A program made the translations under genes and the position numbers. From Ursus arctos (Eukaryota; Chordata; Mammalia; Carnivora; Ursidae), in contig NW_026622808.1 in NCBI RefSeq assembly GCF_023065955.2, forward strand, positions 40,684,475 to 40,748,474: a stretch of DNA of 64,000 nt. The letters are read 5' to 3'. The notes under the pieces were generated by a model. That model was given only the letters and a program-made list of their open reading frames with translations. It was not told the origin of the DNA and searched no databases. Positions 35,615-47,396 of the stretch are shown here, in pieces. How positions within the stretch are numbered: position 1 is the stretch's first letter; each line of letters opens with the position of its first letter.

Positions 35615-35814
35615 TTTTTTTTTTTTAAAGATTTTATTTATTTATTTGACAGAGATAGAGACAGCCAGTGAGAGAGGGAACACAAGCAGGGGGAGTGGGA
35701 GAGGAAGAAGCAGCTCCCAGGAGAGGAGCCTGATGTGGGGCTCGATCCCATAACGCCGGGATCACGCCTGAGCCGAAGGCAGATGCTTAACCGCTGTGCC
35801 ACCCAGGCACCCCC
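35615..35814 (-). mobile_element. Can-SINE, minus strand, young variant
   Basis: Poly(T), 'gattttatttatttatttgac', antisense CT region, antisense B box 'ggctcgatccc', 'cgccgggatcacgcctgagccg', ending 'acccaggcaccccc'. Perfect 14-bp TSD aagaagaaatgttt at 35601-35614 and 35815-35828. Confidence 0.96.
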
Positions 35815-35828
35815 AAGAAGAAATGTTT

Positions 35829-37179
35829 CAGCTTCAAAGTGCCAGTCAAGATTTTTAGTAGTCTAATTAGGCTGGAGCCAGAAACAGAGCTGTGATAATG
35901 GTAACGACATGATGCTTGTGTTACTTTTTTCAGGAGAGGAAACAAAGACCTGATGATAAGATCTGGAAATAAACCATTATCAGGGTGGACAGGGAGGGGC
36001 TGTGGCGCCAGCTAGGAGATTTGGGAACACTGATGGAGGAAACTGGAAACGTATCGAGTATCAGGGTCTGTCAGTTTATGAGATAGCAGGACTCAGGGAG
36101 AATCCAGGAGGGATGTGAGAGGTGGGGGGATTCAGACTGACAGAAATCGAGACAGAATAGAAGCAAAGTGGAGGGTGGGCAGAATGTGAAGAACCATATT
36201 AGAGGTTCTGTTTCCAAAGAGCAGAGCAGAGCAGAGTGCTGTGTCCCTCCAAAAATGAAGGCCAATTTGGGGAGCTCCTGGAAGAGAGTTCAAGGGGCAC
36301 CAGCTGGGATGGGGCTTAGGTGAATAATTTATGGAAAGATACCATCGCTTTGAAGTAAAACTTAGGGCACTGACTAGAAACTCAAACATGAAAGGGTGTC
36401 GCCCATGGAGACAGGTAAACTGGGTGATGTGAACTTGGTGCGGAACAATAGAGAAATCTGGATTTAAATTAGAGGATGAAAAGGAAGAATTCCCCTATTA
36501 ATCCCAAGAGGCTTAAAAAATTAAATGTTACTGAAACTAGGTTGCATATTGGAATCAAAGAAATAAGAGTTAGAAAGAGTCAATTCAAAGGGCTGAAGCC
36601 TGCTGAATGGAAACAGAAGAAAAGGAAAGAGAGGACCTAGAAAATCTAAATCAATGTTAAAATACACAGCACAGTAAGTTATAATTTACATACTTAATCT
36701 TGACACTTTGTACAGGAAGACTCTTTGATACCACAGTGAAGACAGGGCCCTGTACACTGCCTCTACAGGACAATGTGGATCGACAAGAAAAGAAAGGGGG
36801 TAGTAACCCTGACGACTGTTGGTTTGGCCTTTGAAGAAGAAAGTCTTCCTCTGATCTCTCAAAAGCAGAGAAGCGGCCAGGCAGCATGTCCAATGAGGGG
36901 TAGCCTCAGGGGGGAAAGGGAAGCTCCTGATGTTACTGTCTAGTCTCCTAGGAGTCAGGGGCTCCCCAGGCCCTCTGCCAAGTCCTGTGGCTTGAGGGGA
37001 TGGACACAAAGCTGACTGGTGGTAAAGACAGGATTCCAAAACTGAGAACATTCTAAATAGAAAAGGTGAACGACTAAACGAGGCTAGGACTTTTGGCATT
37101 TTTAAATACCTATAGTGTACTGAAATGCCATGTGCTCGGCCACCATCTTAACCGTTGCCTAGGAGACAGAGCAATGCCA
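35829..37179. other. Non-coding, nothing named
   Basis: Includes 'agcagagcagagcagag' micro-repetition at 36221-36237 and a minus-strand frame of 137 codons (36686-37099) with no recognised domain. No gene call is justified. Confidence 0.42.
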
Positions 37180-37345
37180 TTAAAAGCAAATGGACCATCA
37201 GAGTTCGACATAACTGACTGGGATCCCGCTTCCTAACCTTCTGAGAAGCCTTGGGAAAGATACTCTTAGGATCTCGGTTTCCTCACCTACAAAAGAGAAC
37301 TAAAATACCTCTTACTCCAGAGTGGTTGAGATGCTGCTGCTGACA
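37180..37345 (+). repeat. MIR SINE
   Basis: 'gactgggatcccgcttcctaac', 'cttgggaaagatactcttagg', 'tttcctcacctacaaaagag' follow MIR order with decay. Confidence 0.65.
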
Positions 37346-37997
37346 GGAGTACCCGTCACACACATGTGCAGAATAAACAGGAGCTCTCCTCCTAAGGGCT
37401 ACGTGGCCCCAACCCAGGGGTCACATCTCCAATTTCGAAACAAAAGTCATTGGGAAAAATGAATGTTTCTTAACAATGTACTTTATATCTAGCATAACTA
37501 AAATGGTGCTATGTGAGAAGAGCTGGTCGAAGTATTTTTAAATGGGAAGTCAGTCACTCACTCATTCAATGCATTTTATTGAGTGACTATCATGTGCTAG
37601 GCACCACATAATACTAATTAAAATCTCACTCAAAATTCAAATTCTAAAAAACATCTACCTAGTAATTTATGCTTTAATAACTATCATTGATGATGCTAAA
37701 ATTTTGATTATAAGAAATACTTAAGTGCATCCTGGAAACCTTGAGGGGGAAAAAAACGATGCAAGTTACTGGCAAACATAGAGCACACTGCTGAATTTTA
37801 CAGTCTATTATTCCTACTCTCAGCCACAAATCTGATCTACTTGGTGTGGTCTCCAGGTGTAGTGAGGGATGGCAAATCAATGTTCTTGGGCTTATCAACT
37901 GGGATTGGTTCTATTTTTCTTCATCTTTCTCCCTTACCCAAGGGGCTGATACTTAAAGTTTATATGAAAAGGAGAGTACTTGTGACCTTCTTTTAAC
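37346..37997. other. Non-coding; possible L2/MIR end at 37555-37620
   Basis: 'tttattgagtgactatcatgtgctaggcac' at 37575-37604 is typical of the antisense 3' end of L2 or MIR. The rest is unassigned. Confidence 0.5.
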
Positions 37998-38182
37998 AAG
38001 AACTAACATTTGTACAGCTTAAAAAGCACTTTCTTTTCATCATCAAAATTAATCTTCACATTACGTAGGCATTTTCACCTTTTACATATAAAAAAAACTG
38101 GGGCTTCTAAAAAAATGAAATCACTTGCCCAGGGTCTCAGTTTAATGACGAAGCTGTGAGACATCCAGAATTTCTGTGGAAA
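37998..38182 (-). repeat. MIR SINE
   Basis: Antisense MIR with 'ttaatcttcacattacgtaggc', 'cacttgcccagggtctcag', 'gacgaagctgtgagacatcc'. Confidence 0.7.
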
Positions 38183-39189
38183 AATCCTGTGTTCCTTTCC
38201 TGTGGTTATATGATGAATCAAAAGATCTATTTTGTAGTATTTTAAGAGCTACCAGAGTTTGGAGGGGGTGGGAAATGTACTGATTATCCATACTAAAAAT
38301 GCAGCACAGAAGGGAGGGGAAAAATGGAAAGGTTTTAAGAATTATGAAATGCTGTATGTAAGATTCTCAGTCATCTGAAACAAGATATTGATTTTATGCA
38401 TTATAACAACCTACTTTCTTATTTCTCCCTCCCCCCTCCCCGCCCCAAGATAACAGATAGAACAGGTGGATGCAGGGCAAGCAGGTGTCACAGTTCTAAC
38501 AGGAGTTCTGAACAGGAGAGAAGGAAATGAAGATTTGCTACACAGATCTTTTAGCCAGAAACTTGTTGGTGTTTATGTGAAACTTACAGCTGTTATATAA
38601 CCTCATCTATTCAAGAGATTCAGACACAGAGCTAATACTTGGAGAGCTGGACCCATTTCACAATAGGTAAGCTATAGGCTACTTTCATAGTCGGACTCTA
38701 TTTATGGTACTATTCCTTACCTTTCTAAACCAATAGTCACATATACGCCAAAGCAACCCATACATATCCCCATAAAAGATCCAAGTTAAGAACATCCGAG
38801 ACACAGTGTTGGCGATGGCAATATGTCTAGACACAGACAGATGAAATCTCATGTTAGTGGGGCAAGTCTGAAAACATCTGTTTCTATTTTCCAGACATGG
38901 TATGAAAATGGAGCAATGTATCTAAGTGACAGACTATGCCTGATGATGGTAAAAACGGGTCAATCCCAATTTCGCCTCTGTAGAGCATTCCAGGAGAGGT
39001 GTGAAACTAACATGCAGGAAGGCGGCAGAGGAGCCTTAATTAAAACATACAATAGGATGAAGACTTTGTAACTTCCCTTGCATTGCCCCCAGGTATGAAG
39101 GGCTTTTTTCAAAATTGGTTTTTGCTTAAACTAAATACAAGGGAAGTTCTCTTAACAGACCCACTGGATTAATTGACAATCTTTGTGAA
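38183..39189. other. Non-coding, nothing recognised
   Basis: Short C-rich stretch at 38430-38445. A plus-strand frame of 82 codons (38823-39071) has no recognisable domain. Confidence 0.42.
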
Positions 39190-39650
39190 AATACTGTTGG
39201 AAAAGGCAGACTCACATGTGTAGTCCTTCGACCCCTGGTCAGCTGTTTAAGAACAAGCCTTGGGACTGGAACACTTCCTTATCAAGAAATAAAGGAAGTC
39301 CTCACAGTCTGTGTTGGACTTGTCACCTTGTGTGGGAATACCTTTCCCTGTTTCAGACTCGATGTGTGCTCTTCTTCATTTTGCTTAAGCATGTGTGTCA
39401 TATGGCACCTGGCCAGCTCCCCTAACTCTATCTGCTCCCTTCAGCAGAAATAGGGTCCTTGTGCTGCAGCATAAGAGGGGTGTGTATAGGCCAACTGTCC
39501 CCTATTGCCTCAAGCATAGCTACGCAGACAAGCCCAGCCAACACCTGTCAACTTCAATCCACCCCTTAAATGCATGAGAAATAATACGTAATAATTTTAA
39601 GCCACTGAATCTTGCAGTGGTTTGTTATGCAAAAAAAGCTAACTGATGCA
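39190..39650 (+). repeat. Possible LTR-like old repeat
   Basis: The end 'taagccactgaatcttgcagtggtttgttatgc...agctaactgatgc' is the usual 3' terminus of several ancient mammalian LTR-like or MER repeats. The upstream part is unassigned. Confidence 0.4.
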
Positions 39651-41066
39651 AAGTCTTCTTACACGCCATTGTGTTCTGTGGTCGATACCACTCTATTGAG
39701 AGACTGTAACATATTCAATATATACCATGTATGAATTTCACTCTCATATAATTTTCAAATTTTGCTCTTATGTAATTTTTATATAAATTAAACTTCATGT
39801 TTATATTCAGTCATTTCATATCACTTTACCCAGTTTAGATAAACGCAAATGATATGAAATACTGATAACATGTTTAATATGCCACCACTCTATTTTCTAG
39901 GCAGGCGATAAGTACTGCAGAACTATCATTAGCTCTTATTGTCATCAAAGTTTCAATATATTAATGTAACTGCATGTTTTCATCATTTGATTCTTCATCT
40001 TTTTGTGGTCAATAGCAACTACATTATTTGTGAACTAATCAAATTTAATTGATTATTCTCATTTCTATATTTGATGAAGCCTAAAAGACAATATGAACTA
40101 GTGAACTGTTATTTGCAAAATATCCTAGACACACTGAAATAGGTAAAAAAAAAAAAAGTGACTTTCAGTGAAAAGAACCTTTTGTTTCCTTAAGAAAGCT
40201 GAAACTATTTCCTTCTACATGTAATGAATACAATAAGGATGTACCCTTTGATAATCTGGGGATGTAGAGGAAGGGATAAATAAGATACAGTGTTACTCAT
40301 CAATGGAAAGTATTTAATATATATTTGTGCATATATACATGCAAAGTATGGATGAATGGGTGGATGGAAGGGGAAAGAAGGAGGTTAGGATGTAGAAAGA
40401 GGCTAAGGACTATTACTCTCACCCCAACAACCAAAACAAGCCTGATAAACTATGAAATCATAGTTTTTAGAAACCCATCAGAGAGCTGGGGATGCAAAGA
40501 GACCTAACTGAACTAAATTCCAGAAGTGAATGAAACCTTCATAGGAAAGGAGAAACCAATGGCCACTGGATGTTCTTACTTGGAGCATGTCAGAAAGAAG
40601 ACAAAGAATTGTCTATAGACGCAGATATGGAGCAATCATCCTAACTTGTAATAGCTGCATGTAGGCTGAGGGATGGATCAGAATGCTGATAGGCCCCGCC
40701 TATAAAGCAAGGCTCTGCCTGTCTGCCAACCTTTTCCCATGGGTCTTCAACAAGGGCTGGGGGTAGTATACTGAATATACATGGTGGAACTAGAGAGAGA
40801 AAGGAAATTCATCTAAGGTGCTCTGGGATTTCAGCTTCTGGAGGCTAGAGGTGATCAGGACAGCTGGGACAAAACTCTGCAAGGAATTCTTGGCCTTCAC
40901 AGAGTGAAAGGCAGCCTTTCTCTGTAGGCTTGGGTCAGGCAGCAGGGGGAAAACAGGTCTCCCAAGGCATAGAAAGCCAGGGGCAGGACTGAGAACAAAG
41001 AGAACGTCCCAGGGGCCCAAAGACTTGGCATCTAGACTATAAAGGAGAGAGTGATCTCTTACAGTT
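39651..41066. other. Non-coding, AT-rich then mixed; host DNA of the L1 insertion at 41081
   Basis: 39651-40330 is AT-rich; 40600-41066 is more balanced. No gene or named repeat is supported. A minus-strand frame (40790-41200) runs across the L1 junction and is fortuitous. Confidence 0.42.
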
Positions 41067-41080
41067 TGGAAAGCCATGTG

Positions 41081-42335
41081 CCCGCTATTATTCAACATAG
41101 TACTAGAAGTCCTTGCAACAGCAATCAGGCAACAAAAAGCTATAAAAGGTATCCAAATCGGCAAAGAAGAAGTCAAACTATCTCTCTTCGCAGATGACAT
41201 GATACTCTATATGGAAAACCCATAGAATCCACTCCAAAACTATTAGAAGTTATAGAGCAATTCAGTAATGTGGCAGGATACAAAATCAATGCTCAGAAAT
41301 CAGTTGCATTTCTATACACGAATAATGAGACTGAAGAAAGAGAAATTAGGGAATCCATCCCATTTACAATAGCACCAAAAACCATACGTTACCTTGGAAT
41401 TAACTTAACCAGAGACGTAAAGGATCTATATTCTAGAAACTATAAATCACTCTTGAGACATTGAGGAAGACACAAAAAGATGGAAAAATATTCCATGCTC
41501 ATGGATCAGAAGAATTAACATAGTTAAAATGTCCATGCTACCCAGAACAATCTACACTTTCAATGCTATCCCGATCAAAATACCAATGACCTTTTTCAAG
41601 GAACTGGAACAAATAGTCCTTAAATTTGTATGGAACCAGAAAAGGCCCCGAATCGCCAAGGAACTGTTGAAAAGGAAAAACAAAGCTGGGGGCATCACAA
41701 TGCCGGATTTCAAGCTGTACTACAAAGCTGTGATCACAAAGACAGCATGGTACTGGCACAAAAACAGACACATAGACCAATGGAACAGAACAGAGAACCC
41801 AGAAATGGACCCTCGGCTCTTTGGGCAACTAATCTTTGATAAAGCAGGAAAAAACATCTGGTGGAAAAAAAGACAGTCTCTTCAATAAATGGTGCTGGGA
41901 AAAGTGGACAGCTACGTGCAAAAGAATGAAACTTGACCATTCTCTCACACCATACACAAAGATAAACTCCAAATGGATGAAAGACCTCAATGTGAGACAG
42001 GAATTCATCAAAATCCTAGAGGAGAGCATAGGCAACAACCTCTACGACATTGGCCAAAGAAACCTTTTTAATGACACATCTCCAAAGGCAAGAGAAACAA
42101 AAGATAAAATGAACATGTGGGACTACATCAAGATAAAAAGCTTCTGCACAGCCAAGGAAACAATCAGAAAAACTAAGAGGCAGCCCACGGAATGGGAGAA
42201 TATATTTGCAAATGATGCTACAGATAAAAGACTGGTATCCAAGATCTACAAAGAACTTCTCAAACTCAATATGCAAGAAACAAATAAACAAATCATAAAA
42301 TGGGCAGAAGATATGAACAGACACTTTTCCAATGA
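41081..42335 (+). mobile_element. Internal L1 ORF2 fragment lacking both ends, with perfect TSD
   Basis: The 1255-bp segment matches about 5085-6340 of the young L1 at 4646-7218 with few differences. It starts in the RT domain just before FADD and stops at 'cttttccaatga', with no ORF2 C-terminus, 3' UTR or poly(A). It is nevertheless flanked by a perfect 14-bp duplication, tggaaagccatgtg, at 41067-41080 and 42336-42349. The ORF is broken by a stop near 41222, a 2-bp deletion near 41455 and an extra A near 41865. Normal L1 insertions keep the 3' end, so this is atypical. Confidence 0.93.
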
Positions 42336-42349
42336 TGGAAAGCCATGTG

Positions 42350-42844
42350 TCTATGAATCTGCTAAATCTTGCCCAGTGGTCAGAGCTCAAGCCCTGTTGA
42401 AGGGAAAGATCTGAGCTTGCCCTCAAGGATTAGTAACAAACTGAATTACACAGAAGCCTCAAGCTTCAAAGCCCTGCCCCAGCCCAACCACGAATGACTC
42501 AGTCCCGGCCTCCTCCACTGGTCTAAAAGAAGGGGTATGCTCTTTTTGGAGGTGAATGTTATTTACTTAAGTTTACTTAAGGCTTTACTGTTCTTTACAT
42601 GCAATATGTGATATGTAATCAAAAAATTAAAGACACACGAAGAAGTAAGAAAGTCAGTCACGGTTCAATAAAAGACGCAGATACGACTCAGATGGACGAT
42701 TATTTGTTATATAATTGATGAACATTCTGTTACTGGCAGCATTTCTTTCACAGGGATACATTAGTAAACAGGTAAATAATCGTAGCACTCAATGAGAGGT
42801 GCAGAAAACTTTTAAAACATTTTTTTGTTCTAAAAATATAAAAA
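42350..42844. other. Non-coding, nothing named
   Basis: The continuation of the host sequence after the L1 fragment. Several CpGs are retained at 42630-42690. No gene was recognised. Confidence 0.4.
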
Positions 42845-43352
42845 ATTCTTAGTATTTACTACATTCCAGATCCTTAGATACTGAAGCTGCAGAATAACGT
42901 ATAGCCAGCTCCTCTTTTCATGGAACTTACAGTCTCCTGGGAAAGACAGACCTATAAATAAATATAAACCAACCTAATCAGTGCTATAATAGAAGCATGA
43001 GAAGAATGTTACAGAAAGCGTGGAAGCTGAAGTTAGAAGAGTCAGGGAAAGCTTCAAAGAGAGAGACATCTGAACTCAAGTTCTTCCGATTGAGTGGGAT
43101 GTGTTCACAGATGAGATGAGACAGGATAAGGAAGGATATGAAAGAAGGGAAGTATGGCATTGGGATCCCACCAGAAGTCCCGTGGTTTTAAACAGCACAG
43201 GGCTGAGGGACTATGTTGGGAGAAAGGGAGGGAGGCAGGAAGGAGATGTGATTGGACAAGACAGCTGGAGCCAGAATGAAAAAGCCTTTAATACCACATC
43301 AAAGACTATGGAAAGCTTTTAAGCAGGGAAATAATGAAATCAGATTTACATT
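42845..43352 (-). repeat. L2 LINE, minus strand
   Basis: Antisense L2 order: 'tatttactacattccagatcc', 'catggaacttacagtctcctgggaaagacagacc', 'agtgctataatagaagcatgag', 'gtcagggaaagcttcaaagag', 'cagctggagccagaatgaa', 'gaaatcagatttaca'. It is not coding. Confidence 0.75.
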
Positions 43353-43744
43353 TGTGACAAATATTTCTGGGACCTGTAACACATTATTATTGTTTATAAA
43401 TTAGCCTCTACCTGACTATGAGCACTTGAAGGGTGAGAAAAGATGACAGGAGTTGATCGACAAAAGGAAATAAGATTTGAGAGATGACATTAAGAAAATT
43501 CTCTGAGCTTTATCCTGAAATTGTGACCTTTATTACTAAAATTAATACACAATACTATTTTTGCATTTATCAATCATGAAGTTTATTAATACAGCAATCC
43601 TCGTTCAACTTATTTTCCCATATGGACATAAGCCAAAGTTGACTTTTGTAATTCCAAAGTAGATGATGTTTTAAAAAACACAATGCATAATTTCATGAAG
43701 AATTAGATAACTCAGAAAAATAAGTGTAGAATTACGGATGTGTT
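43353..43744. other. Non-coding, nothing recognised
   Basis: AT-rich without a supportable feature. Confidence 0.42.
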
Positions 43745-44245
43745 AGACTATAAGGTTTGCTGAAAAATAGTGGTTTAAGCAAAAATGAGGCTTATTGACT
43801 CACTCAAGTCTAAGGACTGGCAGTTCGGGACAGGTTAGTGGCTCAATAATGCCATCAGGCACTCAGCTTGTTTCTCCATTTCCCCCGCACCATACTCATA
43901 TACGTGTTTTGATCGAGCTCAGACTCGTAAGTAAATGGGTTTACAAATGATTGATACTCTCAAGAAGGCTGCTGCGCTTCCATGTGTTGTATTCACATTG
44001 GGAGCAGAAAACAAGGCAAGAGCAAAGTGCCAAATGACACAGGGCTAAAGGAACAAGTTAGCTGAATGTGCCCATTTTTAAAAAAGTTTTCCTGGGAGTA
44101 CTGCCAAGTGAATTCTACTTGCGTTTCACAGGCCAGAACTAGGTCACGTGACTGTCTCTAGCTATTCGGGGGCGTAGGAAGGTGCTTCTGTTTAGTTGGG
44201 TTCACTACCATCCTGACCAAAATTCTGCTTAAAGGAAGGAGAGAA
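43745..44245 (+). repeat. Unassigned old interspersed repeat
   Basis: 'gtggtttaagcaaaaatgaggcttattgactcact', 'atgccatcaggcactcagc' and 'ggccagaactaggtcacgtgactg' resemble a widespread mammalian repeat that I cannot name. A related copy seems to lie at 47860-48225. A 47-bp sequence at 43907-43953 appears inserted into it. Confidence 0.45.
43907..43953 (+). repeat. 47-bp direct repeat, copy 1
   Basis: It is 44/47 identical to 45478-45524 in the same orientation, with the first 30 bases identical including two CpGs and the core gatcgagctcagactcg. It seems to sit within an unrelated old repeat. Origin unknown. Confidence 0.9.
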
Positions 44246-45477
44246 CCATGGATTTGGGAGGTAATGAGCCGTGTTTGCCACAGAAAGTAACATGAAATCT
44301 TGCCCAGTTTTTCTGTTAGGTTGCAACCCAACTGCTAAGAGACACATGCTGAACACCCTGCATGCCTATGAGGGAGACAAATACTTTTCTCTTTTGTAGG
44401 CAGTTCATGTATGCTATTAATGTGGGCTACTCGAAAGGATGTTCCCAGAATAATATAATTTGAAGGATAAACTTAAAACACAGATAGCAATTTTGGCAGT
44501 TAACCTAAATTCATCATATACAAAAGGCTCCTAGAAGTCACTACAAAGGTTGGCAATTTTATCTACTCTGTATATCAATACTAGTAAAAGTACGCCCACT
44601 TGTTACAAGTCCAAGTAGCAGAAGCACAAACACCTGCACATGTTCAATATTCTAGATGCTTACCAGGAATGGTGGGACAAGCCAGCTGCTACTTTCCTTC
44701 CTGCCCAAATATTTTCCAAATATTAAGCTATTTTTGTTATTGCAAAGAGGTAACAAAATTCACAGAATTATGCTTTTAACAATTGGCTACTACATTTATG
44801 ACAGATGGCTACATTTACAATTATTAACAGTCTTGCTACTGTTTGAATATAAAAACCAAAAAAGCTACATAAATTACATGCTCAGTTGCCTGATTTCTAA
44901 TTTAACTTAAGGGAACAGGAATTAATTTGATCTATTTTAAATATTTGCCAACAGGATGAATTCAATGACGTATGGAAGGATAATACTGAATTCACTGTCT
45001 TCTACTTCTTGCCACTAAACAATATATCAGCTTGCTTTTCTACTGAAATTGCATAAAATAGATAGGACAGCTAATTTAAACAGTTGTTTGCACATTCAAT
45101 ATTTATAACCCGAATCTTGCATGACTGACTGGAAGCAGTGAGTTAGAAGGTTTAGCTCAGCTGCTGCCTGGAGTGATGGATGGCCTCGAAGAATTTCTTG
45201 TTCACTGACCAGATCAATCACATAACAGAATAAAAAAATAAGATCAGCCTTAAACTAGATTCCCAACATTTCCATCTGTATGCAAAACTGTTGCAGGAAG
45301 AAATGTATCATAAAACATAATGTGAAGCTACTTAAAAATAATCAAAATCCACCAAAGATGCTGTAGAATACAAATAAAAAAGATAGGGTGACAGAATGAT
45401 GTTCTAGGTCTTAACTGAATATTAACCAAGACTTTATTAGACCTATAACCCGAAAGTGCTGTCAATTTATAGTGATA
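44246..45477. other. Non-coding, AT-rich, nothing recognised
   Basis: No gene or named repeat. This spacer separates the two 47-bp repeat copies. Confidence 0.42.
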
Positions 45478-45524
45478 TTTTGATCGAGCTCAGACTCGTA
45501 AGTAAATACGTTTACAAATCATTG
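45478..45524 (+). repeat. 47-bp direct repeat, copy 2
   Basis: Partner of 43907-43953, 1571 bp downstream. Both copies are followed shortly by 'aaggctgc', so the shared block may extend past a small indel. Confidence 0.9.
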
Positions 45525-46315
45525 AAAAGGCTGCAATTTTGGGGGCAGTATTTGCAGCTGAATTCTATTTAATTGAACTAAAAGGTGGTGGTGTGGCAAT
45601 TATTAGATACTGCCATTCTTAATTATTCCAATGGCCGTTCTAAAAAATGAGTCTTAAATAATGAGTGAACAAACATCTGACATTTCAAATTACAGTAATC
45701 CATTCATTAATGGTTAACTGCAAAACATTTGCATTAATGAGGGAAGGCAGTAGTACTCCCTGTAGGCCATGGCTAGCGATGCCCTCCTTAATGTGTTTGT
45801 GGCTTTGACTGGTTTGTGCGAGTCCGTTGTGAGAAGGTCTTTCCAGCTCCTGATTTGGTGATGTCAGGTTGGTAGCTTGAAAGCAGCCACAGTGGGAGGG
45901 TTACATCACAGAAATTAGCAGATGTTAAACATTTGGGCTCCTTCCTAACCAACCCCTGCCCCGGTAATCTGTGTGGTTACAGAGCGCACTAGTAAACATG
46001 AACCAGCACATGGCAGTGTGAGCTGTTCCTAGGGTCAGGGTCAGGGGTGGGCTAGGAGGCTGAGGGGACCCAGAGCTCAAGAGCATAAGGTTGAGGTCTT
46101 GTCGAACAGGCGCAGGAACGGGCAGGCTCGGACCCTGGATAATCCTGAAGGTGCCCTGGGGGTCTAAGGATGTCTGCAGGTAGCAACCAGGAGGACAGCA
46201 ATGGCATCTGCCACTGCTTCTGTGACCCTAGGGCATTCAGCTTCTCTTCTTGAGCAAGCTTACCCCTCCTGGGAGTAGAAGGGAAAGGACGAAGAACAGG
46301 CGGAGAATTACAAGA
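45525..46315. other. Non-coding, nothing recognised
   Basis: GC rises after 46000. 'agggtcagggtcagggg' micro-repeat at about 46031-46047. No gene is supported. Confidence 0.42.
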
Positions 46316-46569
46316 AATGAGAAGGAGAAGGAAGGAGGAAAAAGAAAATGAGAGACAACGAAAAAGAAAAAAGAAGTAGAGGGCAAAGAGCAAGAAAAAA
46401 AAAAGAGGACAGCAAGGAGAAGGCAAAGAGAAGAAAAAGAAGAGAAAGAGGAAGAAGGATGAAGACGGAGAGAAGGAAGAAACAAGATGGAAGGAAAGAG
46501 AAAAGCAGTAAGATGAGGGAATGGGAGGGAGTCGTAGGAAGAGCAGGGAGGTGGAGAAGGAACAGGGGG
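46316..46569 (+). repeat. Polypurine (GA/GGA/GAAA) low-complexity tract
   Basis: About 250 bp is overwhelmingly A and G on the plus strand with only scattered pyrimidines. It creates spurious long open frames on the other strand rich in Ser, Phe and Leu. Such mirror-like homopurine tracts can form triplex DNA in principle. Confidence 0.93.
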
Positions 46570-46710
46570 CTTTCAGACTTCTGGGCACGGGCAGAAGAAT
46601 GTCCGGAAATGCTGGATAGACGGTGGGCCCTTGGGTCCAAACTGAAGAGATGGAGGCTCTACAGCTGAACACAGTGACCCTTCTACCACTCAGGTGTCTC
46701 TTCCTCTTTA

Positions 46711-46762
46711 GAGGCTGGAGCTTAGAGTTCTCTTTTGAGGCTGGAGCTTAGAGTTCTCTTTT
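46711..46762 (+). repeat. 26-bp tandem duplication (2 copies)
   Basis: The unit at 46711-46736 (gaggctggagcttagagttc...) is repeated exactly at 46737-46762, followed by the first five bases of a third copy. Perfect identity suggests a recent duplication. Confidence 0.96.
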
Positions 46763-46872
46763 GAGGCAATGGGTGAGGAAAACCTGGCCATGTTTCGATA
46801 GGGAACCGAGGCCGGGAAGAAGACAGAGCCCAGGTTCTGGCCGCCTCGTGGGTTTCCAGGAATCCCCAAGGG

Positions 46873-47016
46873 CAGTGGTTTTCAAAGGTCAAGTGCATTA
46901 GCATCACCTGGAGGACCTGTTCAAACACAGATTGCTGGTTTCTCTCTCAGTACTTCAGGAGTGGCGCCCAAGAATCTGCAGTTCAAATTCCTAGGCTGCT
47001 GGTGTAAAACACTGAC
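46873..47016 (+). repeat. MER5A-like hAT DNA transposon relic
   Basis: 'cagtggttttcaaaggtcaag' start, 'ttagcatcacctggaggacctgttcaaacacagattgctgg', 'ggcgcccaagaatctgcagttc' and an end near 'aacactg' follow the MER5A consensus order. It is a non-autonomous hAT-Charlie fossil. Confidence 0.82.
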
Positions 47017-47396
47017 TTCGTAAAATAAAACATATCCTGGACATGATTAGGACCCAAATCTAAGACCTTATTAGTGAGCATCTTAGCAAGAATTCAAATG
47101 AGAGAAATACAGGCTAATAAGGAGGGGCAGGAGTCCTGAGATGGGAAGAAAGGCGTCACGAATCAATTCTTCCTGCTTACAATTATGCCCTCGGCTGGCT
47201 GTGGCATTCATAAATGCTTCTCGAGGAGCCAACTCTGGAGTCTGACTCCTTGAAATCTCCATACCTTCAGGGCTAGGTCTTAATAATTTTTATACCATTG
47301 AGTGCTACTGAACTGAACAGGAGTGACTGCCTGACCCAAACTAACACAATCATATTCTCTCTCTAGGTATTTTGAAATTGCCTGGGAGGACTGGAA
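47017..47396. other. Non-coding, nothing recognised
   Basis: No named repeat. An acceptor-like 'ttctctctctag' ends at 47366, upstream of the open frame described next. Confidence 0.4.

Noticed and set aside
36686..37099. 137-codon minus-strand frame
   Set aside because: No recognised domain, no convincing splice sites, and another frame overlaps it; chance is sufficient.
40790..41200. 136-codon minus-strand frame
   Set aside because: It spans the junction of host DNA and the antisense of the L1 fragment starting at 41081, so it is a chance fusion.
41836..42414. 192-codon plus-strand frame
   Set aside because: It is L1 ORF2 reading through the 3' junction and TSD into unrelated sequence.
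46052..46672. 206-codon minus-strand open frame rich in Ser, Leu and Phe
   Set aside because: It is the complement of a polypurine tract; such low-complexity DNA lacks stops by composition. No domain or start context.
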